Assembly (NCBI RefSeq): GCF_020400825.1
Contig: NZ_JAINVH010000026.1
Span: forward strand, 1 to 64,000
DNA from: Streptomyces sp. HPF1205
GTDB lineage: Bacteria; Actinomycetota; Actinomycetes; Streptomycetales; Streptomycetaceae
Reading direction: 5' to 3'
DNA length: 64,000 nucleotides
Part shown: piece after piece, positions 1 through 7,180 of the stretch
How the letters are laid out: each line of letters starts with the position of its first letter
How positions within the stretch are numbered: the stretch's first letter is position 1
Program-made: the position numbers and the translations under genes
Notes under the pieces: generated by a model
The model's database searches: none
What the model was told of the DNA's origin: nothing
The model's input: the letters and a program-made list of their open reading frames with translations, nothing else

Positions 1-70
1 TTCCGCGCACCCCTCCCCGCTGTGTGACGGAACCGGCCCCATCCCGTGGCCCGCGGGGGGAGGCGCGTGA

Positions 71-181
71 ATCGAAGCGAATCGAAGCGCTTCACCCACA
101 GGAGCCAGGACTGGCGCGAGACCGCTCCCGCGCCGGGAAACAGGCCAGCTGAGCGGATGTGCTCCGGTGTCGAAGCGGTTC
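71..181. promoter_or_regulatory. LacI-type operator cluster in gene-free left edge
   Basis: The first 214 bases carry no convincing gene. They contain a perfect 10-bp palindrome GAAGCGCTTC at 84-93, overlapping two direct copies of ATCGAAGCG at 71-79 and 81-89, and a related half-matching box GAAGCGGTTC at 172-181. GAAGCGCTTC-type palindromes are the usual form of LacI-family sugar-repressor operators in Streptomyces, so this is probably the control region of a gene lying to the left of the window, read on the minus strand. No LacI regulator is visible here. The assignment rests on motif form only. Confidence 0.45.
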
Positions 182-214
182 ACCGCAGCGATTCACCGCA
201 GCCTCACCGAAGGA

Positions 215-1396
215 CTATGGCGCGAGGGATCGCACGGCGGCGGCCACGGCCGACGGATCGGAGATGAGCGTGAGGTGGTGCGCGCCGGGGATCAACGTCG
301 GGGGCGGGGCACCGATGCGGGCGGCGGTCTCCCGGGGCGTCGCCTTGCTGAAGACCGAGTCCTCGGCGCCGAAGACCACGGCCTTGGGAACGCCGAGGCC
401 GCGCAGCCGCGCCACCTGGCCCGCGGGCAGTCCGGGGACACCCTCGCCCAGCATGCTCCACAACGCGCCCTCCGCGCCCGCGACCCGCAGCGGCCGGCGC
501 CACATGTCCAGCCCCGCGGCGTCCAGCCTCGGGCAGCGGGGCCCGCACTGGGCGCCGTAGATCCTGCGGATCAGCCAGTCCGAGCCGAGGCCGAGGCGCA
601 GCAGGGTGGTGCGATAGGGGTCGATCAGCAGGTAGCGCAGTCCGGAGGGCGGGCCCGCGCCGGTGTCCAGGGCGTCCCCGTCGAGGAACACCAGGCCGCC
701 GACGTGCCGCGGGGCGCGCAGGGCGGCCTCGGCGACCATCGCGGCGCCGCTGGAGTGCCCCACGAGCACGGGCCGGTCGCCTGGACCGCCGAGGTGCATG
801 GCGTCGAGGAAGCCCAGGAGCTGCCGCGTCATGTGGTCGACGGTGTAGGGGCCGCGGCGCTCGCTGTAGCCGCTGCCCGTCAGATCGAGCGCGTACACCC
901 GGTGGTTCCCGGCGAGCAGCGGAGCCACCCGCGACCATGTGTCGGCCGACTCGAACGCGCCGTGCACGAGGACGATCGGCGACCCTTGCGTGCCCCACGT
1001 CTCGTACCGCGTACGGATGCCGTCCGCCTGGACGTACGACAGCCCGGGCGGCGGCGAGGCGCGCCCGTCCGTGACGGCGTTGTACGTGAAGGACGCCGCC
1101 GTCACCACCACCAGCGCCGCGGCAGCGCCCACCGCGATCCGCCGCCCCCAGCGCCGCACCCGCGAACGGCGCCGGGGCGACGTCCCGCCGTCGGCGGGAG
1201 CGTCGGCTTCACCGGGGGCGTCGGCGGGAGCGCCCGGCGGGTCTGCGGCCGGACCGGCGGCGGGGCCGGGGGCGGCCGCGGACGGGCGGTCCGGGGTATC
1301 GAGGTCGGTGTCGGAATTGGTGTCGGTGTCGGGGTCGGTGTCGGTGTCGGCGTTGGCCGCGTCGGGGCCGGGGCCCGCGTCGCCGTCGGTGCTCAC
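215..1396 (-). CDS. membrane-anchored alpha/beta-fold hydrolase
   Basis: A 393-residue protein if the GTG at 1396 is used; the frame stays open to 1600 but its first codons run through the divergent control region. Residues 1-80 are disordered and rich in Asp, Thr, Pro and Ala, encoded by a short GTCGGT-type tandem repeat near 1300-1360. One membrane segment (about 87-103) follows a basic stretch, which predicts an extracytoplasmic hydrolase domain. That domain shows the LVHGAFES oxyanion strand, a GHSSG nucleophile elbow with Ser near 215, a late Asp in FGAEDS and His in PGAHHL, a full alpha/beta hydrolase triad. The substrate cannot be read from sequence; esterase, lipase or epoxide hydrolase are possible. 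It diverges from the permease at 1630. Confidence 0.8.
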   Translation of the reverse strand: MSTDGDAGPGPDAANADTDTDPDTDTNSDTDLDTPDRPSAAAPGPAAGPAADPPGAPADAPGEADAPADGGTSPRRRSRVRRWGRRIAVGAAAALVVVTAASFTYNAVTDGRASPPPGLSYVQADGIRTRYETWGTQGSPIVLVHGAFESADTWSRVAPLLAGNHRVYALDLTGSGYSERRGPYTVDHMTRQLLGFLDAMHLGGPGDRPVLVGHSSGAAMVAEAALRAPRHVGGLVFLDGDALDTGAGPPSGLRYLLIDPYRTTLLRLGLGSDWLIRRIYGAQCGPRCPRLDAAGLDMWRRPLRVAGAEGALWSMLGEGVPGLPAGQVARLRGLGVPKAVVFGAEDSVFSKATPRETAARIGAPPPTLIPGAHHLTLISDPSAVAAAVRSLAP

Positions 1397-1520
1397 GTGG
1401 TCCACAGGGGCTGTCCTGGTCCTCGTACGGTGGTCCTTCGCAGCGGCGCAGCCGTGCGCCGCGCCCGCCACTCTTCCAGCCCGCCGCGGGCGTGGCGTCG
1501 CGCGGGAGGCGGCGACCGCC

Positions 1521-1538
1521 GTACTCCCGAGGGAGTAC
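1521..1538. promoter_or_regulatory. perfect inverted repeat, candidate operator
   Basis: GTACTCCCGAGGGAGTAC has two perfect 8-bp arms around a GA centre. It lies between the hydrolase and permease starts, 25 bp from a second and different palindrome. The regulator is unknown. Confidence 0.45.
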
Positions 1539-1562
1539 TTCCGGCGACCCGCCCCCCGCGGA

Positions 1563-1579
1563 ATACCCCCTGGGGGTAT
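1563..1579. promoter_or_regulatory. CsoR-family type operator
   Basis: ATACCCCCTGGGGGTAT is a perfect 17-bp palindrome (arms ATACCCCC/GGGGGTAT around one T), ending 50 bp before the permease ATG. Palindromes with ATACCCC arms are characteristic of CsoR/RcnR/CstR-family metal or sulfur-species repressors. That family knowledge plus position suggests metal- or thiol-responsive control of the permease. No CsoR gene is in the window, so the repressor would act in trans. Confidence 0.55.
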
Positions 1580-1629
1580 ATGGTTCGGCACGGTGAACAC
1601 AGCCGCCGTCCCGGGGAAGGCGAACGACC

Positions 1630-2844
1630 ATGCACGCCGTACTGCACGCCCTGTCCATCACCGGATCCATGACCTGGGAGATCACCTGGGCGCTCGTCCT
1701 CGGCTTCGCCTTGTCCGCGGTGGTCCAGGCCGTGGTCCGCAAGTCCACGATCGTGCGGCTGCTCGGCGACGACCGCCCGCGCACCCTCGCCGTCTCGGCC
1801 GGGTTGGGCGCGGCCTCCTCGTCGTGTTCCTACGCGGCCGTCGCGCTGGCCCGCTCGCTGTTCCGCAAGGGCGCGGACTTCACCGCCGCGATGGCCTTCG
1901 AGATCGCGTCCACCAACCTCGTGATCGAACTCGGCATCATCCTCGCGCTCCTGATGGGCTGGCAGTTCACGCTCGCCGAGTTCGTCGGCGGACCGGTCAT
2001 GATCATCGTTCTCGCGCTGCTGTTCCGGCTTTTCCTGCGCGACAGGCTCCTGCGCGAGGCACGGGAGCAGGCCGGGCGCGGCGTGGCCGGGTCGATGGAG
2101 GGCCACGCCGCGATGGACATGTCGGTGACGCGCGAAGGGTCTTTCGCGCGGCGGCTGCTGTCGGGCGAGGGCTACACCTCGACCGCGCACGTCTTCGTGA
2201 TGGAGTGGGCCGCGATCCTGCGCGACCTCGTGATCGGGCTGCTCATCGCGGGCGCCATCGCCGCCTGGGTGCCGGACTCCTTCTGGCGGCACTTCTTCGT
2301 CGCGGGCCATCCGCTGGCGTCCAAGGTGTGGGGCCCGCTGATCGGCCCGCTCGTCGCCATCGCCTCGTTCGTCTGCTCGATCGGCAACGTGCCGCTGGCC
2401 GTGGTGCTCTGGAAGGGCGGCATCAGCTTCGGCGGCGTGGTCGCGTTCATCTTCGCCGACCTGCTGATCCTGCCGATCCTGAACATCTACCGGAAGTACT
2501 ACGGCGCCCGCATGACCCTGTTCCTGCTCGGCACCTTCTACGCCGCGATGGTGGTGGCCGGCTACGTCGTCGAACTCGTCTTCGGCGGCCTCGGCCTCGT
2601 CCCGGACCAGGCCGACGCGAAGGTCCCGATGGAACACGTGACGTGGAACTACACCACCGTCCTCAACATCGTCTTCCTCGTCCTGGCCGCCGCGCTGCTG
2701 GTCCGCTTCTTCCGTACGGGCGGCCGGGCGATGCTCGGGATGATGGGCGGCGCGCCGGACGCGGTCCACGACCACCACGGCGACGGCTCCCCCTCCTCCC
2801 ACTCCTCTCACGGCACGCACGGCACCCGCGGTCCGTCCGACTGA
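1630..2844 (+). CDS. UPF0718/ArsP-type (DUF318) permease
   Basis: A 404-residue integral membrane protein with about eight hydrophobic segments and the family signature ASSSCSYAAVALARSLF near residue 58-74, a cysteine in a Ser-rich turn typical of the COG0701/ArsP permeases. A GGGGAAGG ribosome-binding site precedes ATG 1630. The family is tied to export of trivalent organoarsenicals or other soft metal species, but most actinobacterial members are uncharacterised. The C-terminus is hydrophilic and His-rich (HDHHGD, SHSSHGTHG), plausible for metal binding. The CsoR-type palindrome upstream supports a metal or sulfur-stress role; this is inference. Confidence 0.8.
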   Translation: MHAVLHALSITGSMTWEITWALVLGFALSAVVQAVVRKSTIVRLLGDDRPRTLAVSAGLGAASSSCSYAAVALARSLFRKGADFTAAMAFEIASTNLVIELGIILALLMGWQFTLAEFVGGPVMIIVLALLFRLFLRDRLLREAREQAGRGVAGSMEGHAAMDMSVTREGSFARRLLSGEGYTSTAHVFVMEWAAILRDLVIGLLIAGAIAAWVPDSFWRHFFVAGHPLASKVWGPLIGPLVAIASFVCSIGNVPLAVVLWKGGISFGGVVAFIFADLLILPILNIYRKYYGARMTLFLLGTFYAAMVVAGYVVELVFGGLGLVPDQADAKVPMEHVTWNYTTVLNIVFLVLAAALLVRFFRTGGRAMLGMMGGAPDAVHDHHGDGSPSSHSSHGTHGTRGPSD

Positions 2845-3067
2845 GGCACCTCGGCGCCCGCCCAGAGATCGGATGACTGCCCTGCCGACCGCGGACCGGC
2901 CGCAGCAGCCGCGGGGCGCCGAGCACAGAGGCGGCCGGAGGAATCCCATAGGTCCGCCAGGCGGCGCAGGGTCACGACAGAGCGGCGCGCGGGCCGCCGC
3001 GCCGGGACGAACCCGGGCGTGGCGGCCCGCGGTACCCGCCGGCCGCGCTGATGCGGCCGGCGGAGGG

Positions 3068-4234
3068 CTACAGCGTGCCGTAACCGTCGTTGCCCAGGCC
3101 GGTCGCGGTCTGGCTGGTCCACAGGTTGCCGGACTTCCCCAGCGACGTGACGTCCGCGATGACCTGGGTGTCGACCTGGTCGCGCGGGAGGGCGCCTGCC
3201 TGCGCGATGTCGTGCGCGTACGCGGCGGACGCGCTTCCCGCCGAGGACGCCAGGCCCGGGGTCAGCGAGGACCAGGGGGCGCTCAGCGCCACGGCTCCGC
3301 CGCGCACTCCCAGCGACGAGCCGCCCAGGGCGCCGTTGCGGTCGGAGTCCAGCACGTTTCCGCTGTTGTACACGGACTGGTTGGTCATCTGGTAGTAGGC
3401 GTTGGACGGGCTGGTCGTCCTGGGCCCGGCGATGAAGTAGTTGTCGGCGACGTCATGGGTGAAGTGGCCACTGGAGTTCCCGGCCGTGTATCCGCCCTGG
3501 TAGTCGTACACCACGTTGCCCACGTACTGGGTGTTGCCCTTCGCCAGCGGGTTGCGGTTGTGGGAGTTGGCGAACACGTCGTGGTACCAGGTGAAGGGGC
3601 CGCCCTCGGTGTGGGCGGCGAACTGCTGGCCGATCGGGTCGGCGATGATGGATTCCTGCCAGGTGATGTTCTTGGCCCCGACCGCGTCGATGTCGTCCCA
3701 CTTGGCGAATTCCACCGAGACGTGGTCGAAGATCATGTCGCTGCTGTTCGCCAGGGCCAGGCTCGCCTTGCCGCCGGCCGGGTCGAGGGTGCCCTCCCGG
3801 AAGCGGACGTTGCGCACGACGACGTTGCTGGAGTTGGAGAACGACACCTCCCGGCCCATGAAGCCGATGCCGTGGCCGGGCGCGGTGGTGCCGTCGATGG
3901 TGATGTCGCTCTTGACGGACACGGCGGAGGACAGGTTGACGTAGCCGCCGACGTCGAACACCACGATCCGGTGCGAGGAGCTGACCGCGTCGCGGAAGGA
4001 GCCGCTGCCGGAGTCGTTGAGGTTGGTGACGTGGTACGTGGTGCCGCCCGCGCCTCCGGTGGCCGCCGCGCCGTAGCCGACCGCGCCGGGGAAGGCGGCG
4101 GCGGGTGCGGCGGACACGGCGGTGGCCGCCGGCGCCTGGACGCTCACGGCGGCGCCGACCAGCCCGGCGACGGCCGCCGCGAACGCGAGGGCGCGCCGCC
4201 GGCGGGCGGCATGACGCTCGGTGTGAAGTGACAT
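3068..4234 (-). CDS. secreted pectate lyase (PL1-like right-handed beta-helix)
   Basis: A 388-residue secreted enzyme. ATG 4234 follows GGAG at good spacing and opens a signal peptide (basic HAARRRR, then an Ala/Val-rich core and an Ala-rich cleavage zone before AAFPGAVGYG). The mature part starts with the AFPGA.GYGA...GG opening seen in pectate lyases and has the repeating turns of a parallel beta-helix (SSNVVVRNVRFREG, NSSDMIFDHVSVEFAKWDD, WYHDVFANSHNRNP). It would cleave polygalacturonate by beta-elimination outside the cell, with Ca2+. Direct repeats at 4401-4432 lie in its promoter, shared with the dehydrogenase. The exact PL family is uncertain. Confidence 0.85.
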   Translation of the reverse strand: MSLHTERHAARRRRALAFAAAVAGLVGAAVSVQAPAATAVSAAPAAAFPGAVGYGAAATGGAGGTTYHVTNLNDSGSGSFRDAVSSSHRIVVFDVGGYVNLSSAVSVKSDITIDGTTAPGHGIGFMGREVSFSNSSNVVVRNVRFREGTLDPAGGKASLALANSSDMIFDHVSVEFAKWDDIDAVGAKNITWQESIIADPIGQQFAAHTEGGPFTWYHDVFANSHNRNPLAKGNTQYVGNVVYDYQGGYTAGNSSGHFTHDVADNYFIAGPRTTSPSNAYYQMTNQSVYNSGNVLDSDRNGALGGSSLGVRGGAVALSAPWSSLTPGLASSAGSASAAYAHDIAQAGALPRDQVDTQVIADVTSLGKSGNLWTSQTATGLGNDGYGTL

Positions 4235-4400
4235 GTGGACTCCATGTGGGGGGATATGAAGGCGTACGGGAACGCCGCGCCGCGCCGGCTGCCCCTGCGA
4301 CGAGGCGACCGACTTGTGGTGCCCCTCGGCTGCTGACGACCCGTCCGACGAAGGACGGTACGAGCGATGAGTCGGTCTGGCAACCCCATTGGTGGGATGA

Positions 4401-4432
4401 ATGCGCTTACTGCATGCGCTTACCACGCTTAC
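4401..4432. promoter_or_regulatory. three direct repeats of GCTTAC type in divergent promoter
   Basis: ATGCGCTTAC occurs at 4401-4410 and 4414-4423, followed by ACGCTTAC at 4425-4432. On the minus strand these read GTAAGCG(CAT) and sit about 170 bp before the pectate lyase ATG and about 145 bp before the dehydrogenase ATG. They look like binding sites for one regulator acting on either or both genes. The GCTTAC core is the same as the half-site of the TetR palindrome at 7049-7064. Confidence 0.45.
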
Positions 4433-4575
4433 TCAGGCGGCCCCTCGGAAACGCGTCGAACCGGCGCGGGTGGCCGGGGCCGGGACGGCACGGCCGCCGT
4501 CGCGCGGTACACGGGCGTATGTGGTTTCGTGGTGGAAGGGGCCAATACCGGCACAGTTGCTCGGGAGAGGTCCTC

Positions 4576-5601
4576 ATGAACACATATCGAGTCGCGCAAG
4601 TGCCCGCCGCCGGCGGGTCGTTCGAGATCGCCGAGCGGGGCGCGGCGGCGCCGGGGCCCGGCCGTGTACGGGTGGCCGTGGAGGCCTGTGGGATCTGCCG
4701 CAGCGACGTCGGGTTCGTCGAGGGCGCCTTCCCCGGTGTCCGGTTCCCGGTGGTTCCCGGGCACGAGATCGCCGGGCGCGTCGACGCCCTCGGCGACGGC
4801 GCCGGGGACTTCGGCTGGCAGGTGGGCGACCGGGTCGTCGTCGGCTGGTTCGGCGGGAGCTGCCTGCACTGCACGCCCTGCCGCCAGGGCGACTTCATCG
4901 TGTGCGACAACCTGAAGGTTCCGGGCTGGGCGTACGAGGGCGGTTTCGCGGAATCCGTGACCGTTCCCGTGGACGCGCCGGCCCGCGTCCCGGACGGGAT
5001 GACCGCCGTGGACGCGGGGCCCATGGGGTGCGCGGGCGTGACCACGTACAACGGCCTGCGGCGCAGTTCGGCGCTGCCCGGCGACCTGGTCGCCGTCCTC
5101 GGCATCGGCGGCCTCGGCCACCTGGGCGTGCGGTTCGCGGCGGCGATGGGCTTCGAGACCGTCGCCATCGCGCGGGGCCCGGAGCGGGCCGACCTCGCCA
5201 AGAGCCTGGGCGCGCACCATTACGTGGACGCGACCGCCGGCGGCGGTGTCGCGCAGGCGCTGCGCGCGCTGGGCGGTGCGAAGGTCGTCCTGGCCACGGC
5301 CGGCGACTCGGCGGCGGTCGCCGCGACCGTCGACGGGCTGTCGCACCGCGGTGAACTGGTGGTCCTCGGCGTGTCCCCCGACGCGCTGGGCATCACCCCG
5401 CTGCAGCTCATCCTCAAGGGCCGCGTCGTGCGCGGCCACCCGTCGGGTACCGCGCAGGACGTGACCGACACGCTGGCGTTCGGCGCGCTGCACGGGATCC
5501 GCCCGATCACCGAGGTGGTGCCGCTGGAGGAGGCGAACGCCGCGTACGGCCGGATGCTTTCCGGCGCCGCCCACTTCCGGATGGTGCTCACTCCGCGGTG
5601 A
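4576..5601 (+). CDS. zinc-dependent alcohol dehydrogenase (MDR, cinnamyl-alcohol type)
   Basis: A 341-residue medium-chain dehydrogenase. ATG 4576 follows GGGAGAGG at 4563-4570. The catalytic zinc ligands are Cys41 (CGICRSD), His63-Glu64 (PGHE) and a later Cys (GCAGVT). The structural zinc loop is complete, C-x2-C-x2-C-x7-C at Cys96, 99, 102 and 110. The cofactor motif is GIGGLGHLG in the Rossmann half. It matches the short NADP-dependent AdhA/YahK-like alcohol dehydrogenases that interconvert aldehydes and primary alcohols; the substrate is unknown. It shares a 341-bp divergent region with the pectate lyase. The last 26 bases of the gene, including the stop, are tandemly duplicated downstream. 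Confidence 0.88.
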   Translation: MNTYRVAQVPAAGGSFEIAERGAAAPGPGRVRVAVEACGICRSDVGFVEGAFPGVRFPVVPGHEIAGRVDALGDGAGDFGWQVGDRVVVGWFGGSCLHCTPCRQGDFIVCDNLKVPGWAYEGGFAESVTVPVDAPARVPDGMTAVDAGPMGCAGVTTYNGLRRSSALPGDLVAVLGIGGLGHLGVRFAAAMGFETVAIARGPERADLAKSLGAHHYVDATAGGGVAQALRALGGAKVVLATAGDSAAVAATVDGLSHRGELVVLGVSPDALGITPLQLILKGRVVRGHPSGTAQDVTDTLAFGALHGIRPITEVVPLEEANAAYGRMLSGAAHFRMVLTPR

Positions 5602-5650
5602 ACCGCCGGGCAGCGTCCGGATGGTGCTCGCTCCGCGGTGAACCGCCGGG
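5576..5650 (+). repeat. 35-bp tandem duplication over the dehydrogenase stop codon
   Basis: Bases 5576-5610 recur at 5616-5650 with one mismatch (A at 5590, G at 5630) and a 5-bp spacer, so the copy offset is 40 bp. The unit covers the final codons and TGA of the dehydrogenase plus downstream bases. The second copy is a decayed echo of the gene's tail and is not part of any gene. Confidence 0.85.
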
Positions 5651-5717
5651 GCCGGGGCGCGATCCGGCCCCGGCGGCGCGCGGCGGCGCGGGCCGGCGGA
5701 GGTTCGCGGCGGCGCGG

Positions 5718-6008
5718 TCAGCCCCGGCCGGGGTCGTTCGGATGGGGGTCGACCGGGGTGACGGCGAAGGTCATCCAATCCCGCAGCGGCAGCGTGCCGA
5801 GCACCTTCTCGCGCAGCTCGTCCTCGTCGGCGGCGCGCCACAGGCCGATGCTGCGCCGCTCGCCGACCGGGCGCCACAGCCGGCCCAAGTTGCCGGTGGC
5901 GGCCAGCTCCCGCGCCCGCACCGCCTCGGCGGCACGCCTGCGGTCGACCTCGGCCGGATCGGTGCCCTCGGGGATCGAGGTGGTGATCTCCACCAGGAAC
6001 TCGCGCAT
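5718..6008 (-). CDS. muconolactone delta-isomerase family protein
   Basis: A 96-residue protein with a GGGAG site before ATG 6008. The opening MREFLVEITTSIPEGTDP and the LWRP.GERR.IGLW core, followed by LPLRDWM.F.VTPVDPHPND, match the small ferredoxin-like muconolactone isomerase family (CatC, COG4829). True CatC isomerises muconolactone in the catechol branch of the beta-ketoadipate pathway. No other catechol genes are nearby, so it may be a paralogue with another small-molecule role. It lies 109 bp downstream of the 85-residue coupled gene on the same strand. Confidence 0.8.
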   Translation of the reverse strand: MREFLVEITTSIPEGTDPAEVDRRRAAEAVRARELAATGNLGRLWRPVGERRSIGLWRAADEDELREKVLGTLPLRDWMTFAVTPVDPHPNDPGRG

Positions 6009-6117
6009 GGCCTGCTCCCTTCGTCCGGACGCCGTCCGGCGCCGCCGGGTCTCCCCACCTCCAGGGTGCGCCCGCCGCGGTGCCGCCCGCGCGTCGGGCC
6101 GCCGTACGCGCCCGGCC

Positions 6118-6375
6118 CTACGAGGTGGCCAGCTTGCCGCGCAGGTGGCCGCGGGCGGGGGCATCGGCCTGGAGGAGGGCGGTGCGGGCCTGGGTGACGG
6201 TGACGGCGGCGGCGAAGTTGGTGGCCGCGGTGCTCATCACGGCCTCGATCAGGTCCGGCGGCGGGGGCTCCTGGCGCAGCACGATGTCGGCCGCGGCTCT
6301 GGCCGCGATCGCGGGATCGAGGTCCACGCCCGGGTCGTTGAGGTGGCGCAGCAGGAGCAGCCAGTGGGAGGTCAT
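6118..6375 (-). CDS. small hypothetical protein coupled to TetR gene
   Basis: An 85-residue protein starting at ATG 6375, one base after the TetR stop (TGACATG), so it is probably translated by coupling. The sequence is helical and Ala-rich with no Cys, no signal peptide and no membrane segment (DPAIAARAAADIVLRQ, AATNFAAAVTVTQARTALLQ). I do not recognise a family. Cotranscription with the TetR gene makes it part of the same autoregulated unit; it might modulate the regulator or its ligand, but nothing in the sequence shows this. Confidence 0.6.
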   Translation of the reverse strand: MTSHWLLLLRHLNDPGVDLDPAIAARAAADIVLRQEPPPPDLIEAVMSTAATNFAAAVTVTQARTALLQADAPARGHLRGKLATS

Positions 6376-6376
6376 G

Positions 6377-7024
6377 TCAGCGCACCTCCTCGGGGATCCG
6401 GGCGCCGAGGGTGCCGAGCGTCAGCCGGGTCAGCTCGCGCGCGAGGGCCGCGGGGGTGACCCGCGAGGAGGGCGAACGGCTCCAGTGCGCCAGCACCTCG
6501 TTGACCGCGCCGATCAGGCCGACGATCGCCAGCGAGTGGTCGCGGTCGTCGGCCTCGCCCCGGGCGACGGCCCGCTCGATCTCCGAGGAGAAGAAGGCGG
6601 TCCACAGCGAACGCCACATCAGGCGGTGCTCCTCGACCTCCCGGCCGGCCGCCAGGACCTCCACGAAGGCGACTTTGGCGGCGGCCGGGTCCTCGGTCAC
6701 CGCCGCCGTATAGGCCCCGAACAACAGGCCGATTCTTTTCGCGGTGGTGAGATCGTCGATATCCGGCCGCCGCATTACCACGCCGACGGCGTCCATCCCC
6801 GCGACGGTGACTTTTTCGTGCACCGCGAGCAGCAGGGCCTGTTTGGAGGCGAACTCCTCGTAGAACGCCCGCATGGAGACCCGCGCGACGGCGCAGACCT
6901 GCCCGATCGTCGTCCTGTCGTATCCCTGGCCGGCGTAGAGATCCCGCCCCGCGGCCGTCAGTCGGGCCCGGCGCTCGTCCCGGCGCCTGGCCCGCAGTCC
7001 GGCCGCGCCCTCGCTTTCCACCAC
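6377..7024 (-). CDS. TetR/AcrR-family transcriptional regulator
   Basis: A 215-residue regulator from GTG 7024, chosen because GGAGG lies 7 bases upstream; the frame is open to 7108 but that would cover the operator. The N-terminal helix-turn-helix is clear (LTAAGRDLYAGQGYDRTTIGQVCAVARVSMRAFYEEFASKQ read in pieces: YDRTTIGQVCAVARVS and RAFYEEFASK). The rest is the all-helical ligand and dimerisation domain. A perfect palindrome 25 bases upstream of the start is very likely its own operator, so autorepression is expected. Candidate targets are itself, the 85-residue gene and possibly the isomerase-like gene, with the MFS pump just upstream on the same strand as another possibility. Confidence 0.85.
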   Translation of the reverse strand: MVESEGAAGLRARRRDERRARLTAAGRDLYAGQGYDRTTIGQVCAVARVSMRAFYEEFASKQALLLAVHEKVTVAGMDAVGVVMRRPDIDDLTTAKRIGLLFGAYTAAVTEDPAAAKVAFVEVLAAGREVEEHRLMWRSLWTAFFSSEIERAVARGEADDRDHSLAIVGLIGAVNEVLAHWSRSPSSRVTPAALARELTRLTLGTLGARIPEEVR

Positions 7025-7048
7025 CGCGCACCCTCCGCCCCATAGTTC

Positions 7049-7064
7049 GGTAAGCCTGCTTACC
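7049..7064. promoter_or_regulatory. TetR operator palindrome
   Basis: GGTAAGCCTGCTTACC is a perfect 16-bp inverted repeat (GGTAAGC/GCTTACC around CT) in the gap between the MFS stop and the TetR start. Its form and position fit an autoregulatory TetR-family operator. Confidence 0.7.
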
Positions 7065-7180
7065 CAGTCTTGCAGAACACCTCGGGCGGCACGTACGAAA
7101 TGAGCCATTTTTCCCGCGGGGCAGGCGCAATTTGCCGGGTGATGCCGGAGGTGTGCCGTTGACAGGGCCGGTAGGACGCC

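Noticed and set aside
1397-1600. Extension of the hydrolase to an ATG at 1600
   Set aside because: It would place both palindromes of the divergent promoter inside the coding sequence and adds no conserved residues.
5718-6008. Catechol degradation locus
   Set aside because: Only an isomerase-like gene is present, without catA, catB or pca genes.
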